This document shows positions 1 to 7,942 of a DNA stretch of 64,000 nucleotides, one piece after another. Position 1 is the stretch's first letter; every line of letters begins with the position of its first letter. The position numbers were made by a program, and so were the translations under genes. The notes below the pieces were generated by a model. The model was not told the DNA's origin and made no database searches. It saw nothing but the letters and a program-made list of their open reading frames with translations. The stretch lies in contig CAJQMR010000032.1 of the NCBI GenBank assembly GCA_905479495.1, positions 1 to 64,000 of the forward strand. Reading direction: 5' to 3'. This stretch comes from an uncultured Anaerolineae bacterium (GTDB lineage Bacteria > Chloroflexota > Anaerolineae > Promineifilales > Promineifilaceae).

Positions 1-1
1 C

Positions 2-556
2 AAAGACAATGTAGAAACAGATATGGATATTGGCCGCATGCTGCAATTGGCCACCCTCGCTCCCACTATTCGCCAAAATGGTGTGCAGCATTTGTATCTG
101 GTGCGCGGCATTGTCCCCTGGGAAACACCTGGCGGTGCCCAGGTGCAGATACCTGTCTGGGAAGGCGAAAACAATTTAGAAGAAACATTTAGCCGCCTGT
201 TCCGCGTACCAGCCCTGAATCGCGCCAACCGCCGCCCCGTCACCGTTGAAATAATCAATGCCACTGGCAACCCAGATATGGCTCTGCTAGCGGCAGATAA
301 TCTGGCCTGGTACGGTTTTGTACCCATTATCGGCGAAGCAGCTCCCGAAACAGAGCCAGTGACCCAAATGTTTTATTACCGGCCCAACTTCAAAGATTCA
401 TTTGATTGGCTGATTAGCTGGATTTTTGACAAGTATCGCAGCGAGATTCAGCTAACTGAAGACGAGGGGTATAAATACGAATATCGGATCATTCTTGGCG
501 AGGATTATGATCCGTGCCTGAACCAACTGTACCAACCTCAGGAATTCCTCAACTAA
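2..556 (+). CDS. LCP-family protein, C-terminal part (LytR_C domain), cut by window edge
   Basis: The frame is open from base 2 with no stop, so the protein begins outside the window. The visible 184 residues include a stretch matching the LytR_C pattern: VEIINATGNPDMA, then an alternating hydrophobic helix and WYGFVPI. LytR_C domains follow the catalytic domain of LytR-CpsA-Psr (LCP) proteins, which attach glycopolymers to cell-wall material outside the membrane. The upstream part (LATLAPTIRQNG...) fits the end of an LCP domain. The catalytic Arg/Asp residues are not in view, so activity cannot be judged. The LytR_C call is fairly good; the LCP call is inferred from it. Confidence 0.6.
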   Translation, partial: KDNVETDMDIGRMLQLATLAPTIRQNGVQHLYLVRGIVPWETPGGAQVQIPVWEGENNLEETFSRLFRVPALNRANRRPVTVEIINATGNPDMALLAADNLAWYGFVPIIGEAAPETEPVTQMFYYRPNFKDSFDWLISWIFDKYRSEIQLTEDEGYKYEYRIILGEDYDPCLNQLYQPQEFLN

Positions 557-602
557 CCGGTTCTTAGCGGCCATGCCTGCGAAGGCTGGAATCTAAACAT
601 CG

Positions 603-638
603 ACGCCTGTCCTCGCAGGCGTAACATCTAAAATTTTT
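603..638 (+). terminator. Intrinsic terminator after the LCP gene
   Basis: A 7-bp perfect stem (ACGCCTG, loop TCCTCG, CAGGCGT at 603-622) is followed by an A/T stretch ending in five T residues at 634-638. It lies about 50 bases after the LCP stop codon. Confidence 0.5.
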
Positions 639-803
639 CGTTGCATATCTGGCAGCATAGGGGATAATTCGCTCATGTACAGCTCGAAGCCCCTTTGCCC
701 CAACATTTGTTAAGTATGTCCATGCCCTTGCCATGTGTCGTTCTTTTCATTTACCAAAGGGTCCCGTAAGATTTGTCGGCACACCACCTCAAGGAATGGA
801 CAG

Positions 804-2849
804 ATGACAACGACGACTGCCAACGTACCCCTGAACCAGCTGAGTGAAAAAGAATACAAGCGCCGCATTAGAGCCTGGGCATTGTACGACTGGGCCAATT
901 CTGCTTTTGCCACCACGATTCTAGCGGCCGTTTTACCAGCCTATTACAGCAGCGTGGCCGGAGCAACCTTACCCAGTGCCGCTACAGCGACCCAATATTG
1001 GAGTATCACCCTGGCCATCTCTGTGTTTATTGTGGCCATTATCTCCCCCATTTTAGGCACCGTTTCAGACATCATGCGCGGTAAAAAGAAATTTTTGTCT
1101 ATCTTTGTGGGCATCGGCGTGGTGGGAACTGGTTTACTGGTGCTGGTGGATACGGGCGATTGGCTGTTGGCCTCCATCTTCTTCATCATTGGCCGCATTG
1201 GCTTTGGCGCAGCCAACGTTTTTTATGATGCTCTGCTGCCCCACGTAGCCAGGGAAAAAGACCAGGATCGTGTCTCGACCTATGGTTATGCGCTGGGTTA
1301 CCTGGGCGGCGGCATTTTGCTGGCCATCAACGTGGTGATGATCTTCCAGATGCCGGGGAATTGGGGTGTGCGCTGGTCATTGTTCAGCGTGGCTATTTGG
1401 TGGATTGTGTTTTCAATTCCCATTTTCCGGCAAGTGCCAGAGCCGCTAGGCAGCGGTAAAACGTTCGGTGCAGGTGTAAACATCGTGCGCGGCAGCTTTA
1501 GCCAGATTGCTAAAACGCTGCGGGAGATCAGGCAATATCACGAGCTGTTTAAATACTTAATTGCCTTTCTTATCTATAACGACGGCATCGGCATCATTAT
1601 TTCGGTGGCCGTTATTTATGGCGCGGAGTTGGGCTTTGGCACTACAGAGCTGGTGCTGGCCATTTTGTTGGTTCAGTTTGTGGGCATTCCCTACAGCCTG
1701 GTTTTTGGGAACTTACCCGCCAAAAGCAACCGGCGGCAAACCATTTACGTCGCTTTTGTGATTTTCAACATTTTGGCATTGCCGCTGGTGGGCATTGGCA
1801 GCAAATCCGTTTTCCCTCGGGCCATCACCGGAACGCCATCCCCTGATTTTGCCGACACGGCAACGGCCGTTGGCCAGGGCATCCACACCGTTGACGGCCC
1901 AGCGTTTTCCCTGTCAGGTGCCTGGTCTACCACCACTATTTCCGGCGCAGCACGCGGTGAAACGTGTGCCTGGTACGCGTTTTGGTGCAATGAAGCTGAT
2001 TTTGATGTGACCTATGCCAGCACCAGCGAGGTAAACGGCCGTATCGACCTCCCCTTTAACGGACAAGCCGTAGAACTTATCCACAGCATGGGGCCAGATC
2101 ATGGCATATGGGCCGTGGAGCTAGATGGCCAACCGCTGCTCGATGAAGACGGCACGCCCATTGTCATTGACGCTTACCAGGCCACCATTCGCTACGATGT
2201 GACGGAGGCATTCCAGGCAGAAAGTGAAGGGGAGCATGTGCTGTCGCTCATCAATAGTGGCCAGTCAGCAGCTGGCAGCAGCGGCACGCTCATATCTGTG
2301 GCCCAGGTTGAAGTTTTGCCACCGCTCCGCGCCAGCAACCTGCTCAGCATCATCGGCATGCTGCTGGCCTTGCAAGCCGTGGCCATTGCCTTTGCCTTTT
2401 TAACCGGGCCGCGCCTGTTCCAGGGCATTGCCGACAAGCTCAACACCAAGCGCAGCATCATTTTGGCGCTTTGTGCCTATGCCATCATCGCCATTTGGGG
2501 TTATTTCCTGAATTCGGTGGTGGAGTTTTGGTTCCTGGCCTGGCTGGTGGCCATTGTGCAAGGCGGGAGCCAGGCGTTAAGCCGCAGCCTGTACGCCACC
2601 ATGACGCCCAACATGATGAGCGGCGAATTTTTTGGCTTCTTCAGCATCATGTCTAAATTCGCCTCATTTTTGAGTCCGATGGTGTTTGTGCTCTCGGTGG
2701 CCTTGTTCAAGAGCAGCCGCCCTGGCGTGGCCAGCCTGTTTTTCTTCTTTGCTATTGGCATTTTCTTGCTGACGCGCGTGGATGTGGACGCGGGCAAAGC
2801 CCTGGCAGACAAGAAGGATGCGGAAATTTTGGCGGCCGGTGCTCAGTAA
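804..2849 (+). CDS. MFS transporter, UMF1/Atg22-like, with large beta-rich insertion
   Basis: A 681-residue membrane protein. The ATG at 804 is chosen because AAGGA lies 8 bases upstream; the frame is open further upstream but with no good ribosome site. The N-terminus ALYDWANSAFATT is the signature of the UMF1 family of the major facilitator superfamily, and about 12 hydrophobic helices are visible. The family is usually about 420-450 residues. Here some 170-200 residues (roughly residues 335-520, bases about 1806-2330) are inserted between the two helix bundles. The insert is hydrophilic, carries two Cys close together (ETCAWYAFWC) and has a beta-sandwich look (GIWAVELDGQPL, YDVTEAFQ, GEHVLSLINSG), like a small ligand-binding module. 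The substrate is unknown. Confidence 0.75.
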   Translation: MTTTTANVPLNQLSEKEYKRRIRAWALYDWANSAFATTILAAVLPAYYSSVAGATLPSAATATQYWSITLAISVFIVAIISPILGTVSDIMRGKKKFLSIFVGIGVVGTGLLVLVDTGDWLLASIFFIIGRIGFGAANVFYDALLPHVAREKDQDRVSTYGYALGYLGGGILLAINVVMIFQMPGNWGVRWSLFSVAIWWIVFSIPIFRQVPEPLGSGKTFGAGVNIVRGSFSQIAKTLREIRQYHELFKYLIAFLIYNDGIGIIISVAVIYGAELGFGTTELVLAILLVQFVGIPYSLVFGNLPAKSNRRQTIYVAFVIFNILALPLVGIGSKSVFPRAITGTPSPDFADTATAVGQGIHTVDGPAFSLSGAWSTTTISGAARGETCAWYAFWCNEADFDVTYASTSEVNGRIDLPFNGQAVELIHSMGPDHGIWAVELDGQPLLDEDGTPIVIDAYQATIRYDVTEAFQAESEGEHVLSLINSGQSAAGSSGTLISVAQVEVLPPLRASNLLSIIGMLLALQAVAIAFAFLTGPRLFQGIADKLNTKRSIILALCAYAIIAIWGYFLNSVVEFWFLAWLVAIVQGGSQALSRSLYATMTPNMMSGEFFGFFSIMSKFASFLSPMVFVLSVALFKSSRPGVASLFFFFAIGIFLLTRVDVDAGKALADKKDAEILAAGAQ

Positions 2850-2915
2850 TCGGTGAGTCAGTATTCAGTAGGTCAGTTAAAATTACTGATCACTGATTTA
2901 CTGATTACTGAAAAC
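2850..2915. repeat. Short A/T-rich tandem-like repeat (TCAGTATTCAGT / TTACTGATTACTG)
   Basis: The spacer between two convergent genes consists almost wholly of variants of CAGTA/TTACTGAT units in both orientations. Related units occur inside genes elsewhere in the window (for example 42436-42475). Confidence 0.5.
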
Positions 2916-3347
2916 TCACCACTTTTGGCTTCGATTACGTTTGCGTTCGCCGCGCTTTTTCTTTTCGGCCAGCCGTTTTTCCTGGGCGGCGGCGGAGGGT
3001 TTGGTGCGGCGGCGCTTTTTTTTCTTTTTTAAAGCTTCGGCCAGCAATTTTCGGAACAGGGAAACGGCCGTTTCCCGATTGCGGTGCTGGCTGCGCGATG
3101 ACTGCACCTGAAGCTGAAACACCCCTTCCTTATCCAGTCGATTTTCCAACTTTTTCAGCAGCCGCGCCCGTGCCTCTTCCGGCAGGCTGGGCGAATTGGC
3201 CACGTCGAACAGCAACGTCACCTTCGTGGCGCTCTTGTTCACATGCTGCCCACCCGGCCCGCTGCTGGTCGAAAAGCGAAAGCTCAACTCCGCCAGGGGA
3301 ATGCTCAGCGCTTCATTAATTGGAATCAACTGCTCATCAGCCATCAA
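2916..3347 (-). CDS. arfB: Peptidyl-tRNA hydrolase ArfB (release-factor-like ribosome rescue)
   Basis: A 143-residue protein with the class-I release-factor catalytic motif in SSGPGGQHVNK (GGQ at residues 32-34). A very basic tail rich in Lys and Arg (KKKKKRRR, ...KRNRSQKW) follows. This is the size and layout of ArfB/YaeJ, which enters stalled ribosomes lacking a stop codon, places its basic tail in the mRNA channel and hydrolyses peptidyl-tRNA. There is no codon-recognition domain, as expected. Two adjacent ATG codons could serve as start (residue 1 or 2). The gene is convergent with the MFS gene. The assignment is firm. Confidence 0.9.
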   Translation of the reverse strand: MMADEQLIPINEALSIPLAELSFRFSTSSGPGGQHVNKSATKVTLLFDVANSPSLPEEARARLLKKLENRLDKEGVFQLQVQSSRSQHRNRETAVSLFRKLLAEALKKKKKRRRTKPSAAAQEKRLAEKKKRGERKRNRSQKW

Positions 3348-3538
3348 AAATCACCCATTTTCCAGTTTAAAACGCGTAACGCTAAAGTCAACCAGTGTAG
3401 ACCTATTCTACCGTAAACTGTGCCGCCATCGCCCATTTTGTTTGCAGTATTTTTATAGAAGTTTTGCAGCCTGCCCCTATAATTATCTGATAATCTCGTG
3501 TTGCGTTTTTCACAATCAAACAAGCCATTTGGTTAAAA

Positions 3539-4228
3539 ATGAACCAATATCGAACCCTCAACAAAGTCAGTTTACCTCAATTAATTGTCGGGTGCCGCCA
3601 GGAACAAACCCAAATTTCGCCCAAACGTGGCTGCTGTTTTGCTCTATTTCGTCGCGCAATAGAGCTAGAGGATGATCACGCCTGGTTGGCCATTTTGCAG
3701 CAATATCGTCCGATGTTTGCCCGTTGGGTATTAGAATCCGTGACGGTGGAGGTGGACCATTTTGTGGTAGAGGAATTGCTTCAGATTGCTCTAGCGCGAT
3801 TTTGGCACTATCTCGCTGCCGCAGAACGGCCGTTAGCCGCACGGTTTTCTCACACAGGCCAGCTGCTCAAATACATGAAGCAATGTGTCAGAAGTGCCTG
3901 CCGGGAATGGCAGCGCAGCGAATACCGCCAAGTTCGCCTGCAACAACGCCTGGTCATAGCGGTGGACGTGCCGATAAGACGGCCGTTGGAACACCATTGG
4001 TCGCAAAAAGCACACGAGGCCCGCTGTACGGCCGTACGTCACTGGCTAGAGGAACAATGCCAGGACGAGGCAGAGAAGCTAGTTTATCGGCTCACCTACG
4101 AAGAAGACCTCAAACCACGCCAGATAGTGGCCCAACACCCGGAGCATTTTCCCGCCGTGCAAGACGTCTATCGCGTCAAACAGCGCCTTTACCGCCGCCT
4201 CCAGCGGGCTTTTGCGTGGGAGGAGTAA
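3539..4228 (+). CDS. Divergent sigma-70/ECF-like factor
   Basis: A 229-residue soluble protein. Residues about 33-75 (CCFALFRRAIELEDDHAWLAILQQYRPMF) resemble the region-2 helix of ECF-like factors typical of Chloroflexota. The last 60 residues (EEQCQDEAEKLVYRLTYEEDLKPRQIVAQHP, then VYRVKQRLYRRLQRA) read as a region-4-like helix-turn-helix. No anti-sigma gene is adjacent. The start codon is not supported by a clear ribosome site. A decayed copy of its last 80 codons lies at 9650-9898, and the homology begins at the octamer at 3979. It could instead be a non-sigma DNA-binding protein that keeps the fold. Confidence 0.6.
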   Translation: MNQYRTLNKVSLPQLIVGCRQEQTQISPKRGCCFALFRRAIELEDDHAWLAILQQYRPMFARWVLESVTVEVDHFVVEELLQIALARFWHYLAAAERPLAARFSHTGQLLKYMKQCVRSACREWQRSEYRQVRLQQRLVIAVDVPIRRPLEHHWSQKAHEARCTAVRHWLEEQCQDEAEKLVYRLTYEEDLKPRQIVAQHPEHFPAVQDVYRVKQRLYRRLQRAFAWEE

Positions 4229-4260
4229 CGGTTTTCAGAAATCTCCATTCAAAATTGTTT

Positions 4261-4290
4261 GCCGTACAAACTTATGCTAAACTGTACGGC
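4261..4290 (+). promoter_or_regulatory. Inverted-repeat operator upstream of the antitoxin gene
   Basis: GCCGTACA (4261-4268) and TGTACGGC (4283-4290) form a perfect 8-bp inverted repeat ending directly at the ribosome site AAGGAG. The TATGCT in its centre could be a -10 box. This is where antitoxin autorepression normally acts; the role is inferred. Confidence 0.45.
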
Positions 4291-4303
4291 AAGGAGTTTG
4301 AAT

Positions 4304-4552
4304 ATGACCATTCAAGAAAAAAAGAAGCTGACCCTCCGTTTGAATAAGCAGCTCATCGAGCAAGCCAAGCAGTATGCTGCCAGACACAACATATCAGTTT
4401 CTGAACTGGTAGAAACTTATTTTCTTAACTTAAAAGATACAGACGCAGACGCTCACACCGCGCTTGTGCAGCAGCTAACCGGCATTTTGCCAGAATCGGC
4501 CGATGTGGAGCAGATTTATGGGGAACATCTGGTAGACAAATATGGCCAATAA
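4304..4552 (+). CDS. Antitoxin, DUF6364-like ribbon-helix-helix
   Basis: An 82-residue protein starting at the ATG at 4304, with AAGGAG (4291-4296) upstream. The longer frame from 4259 lacks a ribosome site. The N-terminal KKLTLRLNKQLIEQAKQYA followed by NISVSELVETYF has the beta-strand/helix/helix layout of DUF6364-type antitoxins. The acidic C-terminus would wrap the partner toxin. It overlaps the downstream PIN gene by 11 bases, so the two are translationally coupled. It likely represses its own promoter through the inverted repeat at 4261-4290. Confidence 0.75.
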   Translation: MTIQEKKKLTLRLNKQLIEQAKQYAARHNISVSELVETYFLNLKDTDADAHTALVQQLTGILPESADVEQIYGEHLVDKYGQ

Positions 4553-4967
4553 ACCGTCCATTCTGGTCGATTTGAATGTGATCGTGGATGTGGTGCAACA
4601 TCGGCAACCTTTTTATGAGGAATCGGCGCGAGTGCTGGATGCAGTTGTCCGCAGCCAGGCCACAGGCTGGTTGGCGGCGCACAGCATCACAACCTTGTTT
4701 TATGTTATCAACCGTCTGCGCAATCGGGAAACGGCCGTTACCGTCCTCACCAGTTTGCTAGAAGTATTCACCGTTGCCACCGTCGATGATCAGGTCATTC
4801 GCCAGGCGCTGTCTTGGGGCTGGTCAGATTTCGAAGATGCCGTACAGATGGCTGCCGCCACAAACGCTGATGCTGATTATCTTGTTACCCGCAATCCACG
4901 CGATTTTCGATCAGGGATTGTCCCTGTTGTGCAACCAGCCGCTTTTTTAACCCTCCTTAATCAATAA
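4542..4967 (+). CDS. vapC: PIN-domain ribonuclease toxin (VapC-like)
   Basis: A 141-residue PIN-domain protein. It starts SILVDLNVIVDV, with the first acidic metal ligand at D10. The central acidic pair is in WSDFEDAVQ and the C-terminal part is DADYLVTRNPRDF, the usual order of PIN metal-binding residues. Family members cleave RNA, often tRNA, until bound by the cognate antitoxin encoded just upstream with an 11-base overlap. The C-terminal 78 codons are duplicated at 8139-8375 without the N-terminal metal site. The homology starts at the octamer at 4731, which encodes the TAV in RNRETAV. Confidence 0.85.
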   Translation: MANKPSILVDLNVIVDVVQHRQPFYEESARVLDAVVRSQATGWLAAHSITTLFYVINRLRNRETAVTVLTSLLEVFTVATVDDQVIRQALSWGWSDFEDAVQMAAATNADADYLVTRNPRDFRSGIVPVVQPAAFLTLLNQ

Positions 4968-5240
4968 ACGACCTGCTAAATTCGTTCTTGACAAAAACGG
5001 CCGTTCTACCCAACAGTTGTCAAGAGAAACGGCCGTTTCCACCACATTTACAAACTTACGCAAAGGACACGGCCGTTTCCTGACAAGGTGAAGGGGTGAC
5101 AGAATAAACGGCCGTACCCACCCAACATCAAGTAAACATGGCCGTTTTCCACATTAACAATTCACAATGGCAACGATCCCTATTCGTTCGTTACTCAAAT
5201 TCGTTGTCGTCATTGCTTTTTACCCCCTTGCCCTAGAGCA
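4968..5240. other. Gene-free spacer with four ACGGCCGT octamers and a conserved 40-base block
   Basis: Octamers lie at 4997-5004, 5029-5036, 5069-5076 and 5108-5115. A block around 5178-5215 (ATTCGTT..TTACTCAAATTCGTTGTCGTC) recurs near 8510-8550 and 9928-9962, each time shortly before a hairpin element. The segment 5029-5107 is missing from the paralogous stretch at 8439, exactly from one octamer to another. Confidence 0.7.
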
Positions 5241-5312
5241 GACAAGGAAAGGGGCGCGGCGATGACGCCGGCCCCAGCCTTGAAGTTTTAGAAGACCTGC
5301 CCGAAGCGGGGG
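5241..5312 (+). repeat. Hairpin element, left type (copy A)
   Basis: Stem GGGGC/GCGGCG...CGCCG/GCCCC around 5251-5275, then the tail GAAGACCTGCCCGAAGCGGGG. It aligns with copies at 6031, 7421, 8571 and 9991 and, as reverse complement, with 6725, 7943 and 9443. It ends exactly where the truncated recombinase frame begins. Confidence 0.7.
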
Positions 5313-5879
5313 GATTTGCAGCAGGCGGATGTGGATTTAGAGGCCGGGGTCATTCTCATTCGCGCTGCCAAGGGGTTAAAGGACAGGTCTGTTTACCTGA
5401 CTGAGCGGGTCACTGAGGCCATTGAGCAATATCTTGAGGTGCGTGGCCCGGCGTTGACCGACCATCTGTTCATCTACCGGCACAAGCCGCTGTCGAAAGA
5501 CCTGGTGCGCAATCGCATGAAGGCGGCGGGTAAGCGCACTGGCATAAAGGTGACGCCACATATGCTCAGGCATACGTTTGGGACGCAGTTGGTTAATGCC
5601 GGGGCCAAGATAACGACGATTCAGGCGCTGTTGGGGCATGTGCGGCTCAACACCACTATGACCTATGCCCGCGTGCATGACCAGACGGTGATGGCGGATT
5701 ATTTTCGGGCGATGGAGGAGATTGAAGGAGAACAGGGCACCGTTTTCCCTCAAAAAACAGATACCGAAAAAGCCATAGCCCTGCTGGATCAGTTAGGACA
5801 GAATGGACTAAGTGAACAGCAGCAACGGATTCTAATTGAACTGCGCCTCTGTTTGACGCAACCAGCAGCCACTGGCTGA
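5313..5879 (+). pseudogene. Tyrosine recombinase, C-terminal catalytic half only
   Basis: About 187 residues of a XerC/phage-integrase-type catalytic domain. Visible are the beta-strand lysine region (KGLKDRSVYL), the H-x-x-R box (HMLRHTFGTQL), LLGH, and the nucleophile in TTMTYARV. The frame begins at LQQADVD, just past where the family has its first catalytic arginine (T-G-L-R-x-x-E-L). That Arg and the whole DNA-binding N-terminus are therefore missing. The break coincides with hairpin element A. A TTG at 5316 is the only near-start codon. Inactive remnant; not an integron IntI, as it lacks the extra helix. Confidence 0.8.
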
Positions 5880-5929
5880 AGCCAACACGGAAGCTGTTGT
5901 TAACGAGAGAATAAACGACACCCAAGCCA

Positions 5930-6000
5930 AGAAAAGGCTGGGCGTGGGAGCCTAGCCTTTTCTTTGGTTCTTTCTTTTGGGCAATGCCAAAAGAAAGAAC
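5930..6000. repeat. Two adjacent strong hairpins upstream of element B
   Basis: AGAAAAGGCT/AGCCTTTTCT (5930-5939 and 5954-5963) is followed by a perfect 14-bp stem GTTCTTTCTTTTGG, loop GCAATG, and its complement at 5967-6000. They lie 50 bases after the recombinase stop and lead directly into hairpin element B. They may be part of a full-length element of about 170 bases (5930-6100) of which the other copies are shortened. Confidence 0.65.
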
Positions 6001-6030
6001 AGGTAGGTGCCGAATGGCAGACTTACTACG

Positions 6031-6100
6031 GGCGAGGCAAGTGGCGCGGCCAGAGGCCGTGCCACAGCCCATCGTGAAGACCCGCCCACAGCAGGGGGGA
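6031..6100 (+). repeat. Hairpin element, left type (copy B)
   Basis: Stem GTGGCGCGGCC / GGCCGTGCCAC with a pairing-preserving difference, then GAAGACCCGCCCACAGCAGGGG. It ends one base before the stop codon of the gene at 6102-6431 (minus strand). Confidence 0.7.
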
Positions 6101-6101
6101 A

Positions 6102-6431
6102 TTAATCATCATCAGATTCGTTCTCAAAATTAAAAAACCTTCCTCTTCGATTTGTACTATAAGCTACTAACAGTCCAACCAATAAGGCAGGAAGTAACCA
6201 ACAGCCAGTGACCGTCTCCGTGCCAGCATAGCTAGTTAACGTAAAGAAAACCGCACCTACTCCGATAATAACATTTAAGAATCTTGCATAAACATAATAA
6301 ATCTTCTTTCCTGGAAGAGAAACGATTTCCTCTTGATAAACAGCTTTGAGTACGCCTCGGGTCAGTTTCCATTCGGAATATACAAACAATATAATCATGC
6401 AGATGGCAACTAAAAGCCAGAAAACATACAT
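6102..6431 (-). CDS. Small membrane protein, candidate immunity protein
   Basis: 109 residues with three hydrophobic segments (residues about 4-22, 48-68 and 76-92) and an acidic tail ending ENESDDD. A near-perfect ribosome site AGGAGGT precedes the ATG by five bases. It follows the C-terminal fragment at 6504-6716 by 72 bases on the same strand, and both sit between inverted hairpin elements (B and C). That is the toxin-then-immunity order of displaced Rhs/CDI modules. No family is recognised; the immunity role is inferred from position only. Confidence 0.6.
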   Translation of the reverse strand: MYVFWLLVAICMIILFVYSEWKLTRGVLKAVYQEEIVSLPGKKIYYVYARFLNVIIGVGAVFFTLTSYAGTETVTGCWLLPALLVGLLVAYSTNRRGRFFNFENESDDD

Positions 6432-6503
6432 TTCTACCTCCTATATCTACAATTCTCTTTAAAGAGATTGTCGGGCAGTGTGCGAATGTGCTGGATTTGG
6501 AAA

Positions 6504-6716
6504 TTAGTTAGAGGAATCATATAGAATAACATAGGAACCATTTGAATCAACTCTAATCTCTGCCCATGTTGGTACATTTCCTGACAACCTTGCTACGTCA
6601 TATGTATTTACCGCTAGATTAATAATTGTATCGTAGGTAGGCCCCATCATTTTAGCATCGCCAGCAAATTGTCCGATCGTAGCCGTAGACCCTAATACGA
6701 TAGTATCTTGACCCAT
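6504..6716 (-). pseudogene. Orphan C-terminal fragment, possibly a displaced Rhs tip
   Basis: 70 residues (MGQDTIVLGSTATIGQFAG...YVILYDSSN) with no ribosome site before the ATG. The frame stays open upstream into hairpin element C until a TAG, so it looks like the tail of a longer protein joined to the element. The GSTATIG and D/N-rich end are reminiscent of small toxin tips on polymorphic toxins, but no catalytic motif can be named. It could also be a short independent gene. Confidence 0.4.
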
Positions 6717-6724
6717 AATCAGTT

Positions 6725-6800
6725 CCCCTGCTGTGGCGCGGTCTTCAGCTAACGCGAAACCGCACCGGGCTGCGGCATGGCGTCCTCGCCACGCCGCCTA
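6725..6800 (-). repeat. Hairpin element, right type (copy C)
   Basis: This is the reverse complement of the left-type elements. It begins CCCCTGCTGTGGCGCGGTCTTC and contains the stem GCGGCATGGCG / CGCCACGCCGC. It lies between the orphan fragment start and the stop codon of the RAYT gene. Confidence 0.7.
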
Positions 6801-6813
6801 CCTCAATCACCTG

Positions 6814-7359
6814 CTACCAGGCCACGCCAGTCAAAACTACGTCTGTTTCTTCCACCTGTCCACCCAGCCAATACGCCGCTGAAGAAAAGCGCCAATCCAC
6901 TGCTTCATGAACCAATCCCTTGCGGCGGGGATTGTCGTGCAAATAATCAAACTTCGTGCGCCAAAAACCCTCTGACCAAATGGCCACCGGATGCTTGCTT
7001 TGCTGCCAAAACTGGTGGGCCCGATCTTTACGCCGTGGCGAGCCGATCACCTGCCCGTAAACCGCTGGCATTTTTTCGTGGCAATAGTTGGCCAGTTGCC
7101 GCCCAGTGTATTGGCGCATTGCCGTAATTGTTTTATTCAATCGCTGATTATCAAAATCGGCGTCAAAGACAATCAAGTGCACGTGGGTGGGCATGATGAC
7201 AAAGGCGTTGACACACACGTCTTTGTGTTGATGGCAATAGTTGAGGCTTTCGGTAAAGATGAGGCAGGGTTCAGCGGAGACAAAAACAGGCAGCCAATAG
7301 ACCACCGTGAACGTAAGGTAATAAAGGGCTGCTCCCTCCTGGATTTTAGCAGTTTCCAT
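6814..7359 (-). CDS. REP-associated tyrosine transposase (RAYT, IS200-like Y1)
   Basis: 181 residues. The HUH metal-binding motif is in VIMPTHVHLIVF, and the C-terminal part FWRTKFDYLHDNPRRKGLV followed by WRFSSAAYW is typical of a RAYT/Y1 subfamily. Such enzymes nick single-stranded DNA next to REP hairpins and are thought to spread them. The gene sits directly between two hairpin elements (6725-6800 and 7421-7542), which fits a role in mobilising them. The catalytic Tyr is less obvious than in the second RAYT at 50475. The ATG at 7359 lacks a strong ribosome site. Confidence 0.8.
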   Translation of the reverse strand: METAKIQEGAALYYLTFTVVYWLPVFVSAEPCLIFTESLNYCHQHKDVCVNAFVIMPTHVHLIVFDADFDNQRLNKTITAMRQYTGRQLANYCHEKMPAVYGQVIGSPRRKDRAHQFWQQSKHPVAIWSEGFWRTKFDYLHDNPRRKGLVHEAVDWRFSSAAYWLGGQVEETDVVLTGVAW

Positions 7360-7420
7360 GAGATTGATTGTACTGGAATGTCAAGTAAACGGGTAAAGCT
7401 GTTGCACGACTCCAGCTCCA

Positions 7421-7542
7421 GACAGGCCAGGAAAGTGGCGCGGCGAGGACGCCGGCCACAGCCCGATAAATTTTAGAAGACCCGCCCGCAACAGGGATGC
7501 CAACCCCAACCCTAAACTTAAAAGACATGCTCGGAGCAGGGA
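7421..7542 (+). repeat. Hairpin element, left type (copy D, with a second partial unit)
   Basis: Stem GTGGCGCGGCG/CGCCGGCCAC at about 7435-7460 and tail GAAGACCCGCCCGCAACAGGG. A second tail unit (AAAGACATGCTCGGAGCAGGG, with the short palindrome CTGCTCGGAGCAG) ends at 7542, 13 bases before the stop of the next minus-strand gene. Confidence 0.7.
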
Positions 7543-7554
7543 AAATCCCACAAA

Positions 7555-7743
7555 TTACTTGCGTTTCCTTCGTAATAACAAGGTCAAAAGAATCAACATA
7601 ATTGCAATCCCTGCGACGAAAACAACGCCTAATGGACCAAACCAATTTCCCACAATTACAACCAAAAAAATACCAATAACAGTACCAAGGCTAACATAAA
7701 ACCATGGATCATGTTCAATAACCCCTTTTCTTTTATCGTTCAT
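7555..7743 (-). CDS. Small two-helix membrane protein, candidate immunity protein
   Basis: 62 residues starting MNDKRKG at 7743, with AAGGA five bases upstream. Two hydrophobic helices (residues about 15-33 and 36-55) are followed by a basic end RRKRK. The start codon lies one base after the stop codon of the upstream C-terminal fragment. The tight coupling and the location between hairpin elements D and E suggest the immunity partner of that fragment. No family is recognised. Confidence 0.55.
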   Translation of the reverse strand: MNDKRKGVIEHDPWFYVSLGTVIGIFLVVIVGNWFGPLGVVFVAGIAIMLILLTLLLRRKRK

Positions 7744-7744
7744 A

Positions 7745-7942
7745 TTATTCCTTCTGGGCTGAAAGCTCATCAAAAAATCGTTGAAAATAGCCTATTGGAT
7801 CATTTATTAGATCACTATAAGTTGGACCATCAAAAATATGAAGAACATCATGCCCCAAATAATCTATGACCAAAGTCTGAGCAACTGCAACATAAATACT
7901 TGGCTGGTTATTGCCAGCACCAATTGTTTCTGTAGTTGTTGT
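7745..7942 (-). pseudogene. Orphan C-terminal protein fragment fused to hairpin element E
   Basis: A 65-codon open frame with no start codon, ending FFDELSAQKE and a TAA one base before the next gene. The sequence (TTETIGAGNNQ..YVAVAQTLVIDYLGHDVLHIFDG..) looks like real protein and has no counterpart in the large Rhs gene of this window. It begins where hairpin element E ends. Best read as a displaced toxin-tip fragment; no catalytic motif can be named. Confidence 0.45.

Noticed and set aside
3724..4347. A 207-aa frame overlapping the sigma-like gene
   Set aside because: Its composition is Arg/Pro/Ser-rich shadow text, and it also runs over the antitoxin promoter and start.
4997..5115. Clustered octamers as a CRISPR array
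   Set aside because: The repeat is only eight bases, spacing is irregular, the octamer occurs everywhere in coding DNA, and no cas gene is present.
6814..7359. The RAYT as part of a complete insertion sequence
   Set aside because: No IS200/IS605-type ends or TnpB were found, and the flanking hairpins are present elsewhere without the gene.
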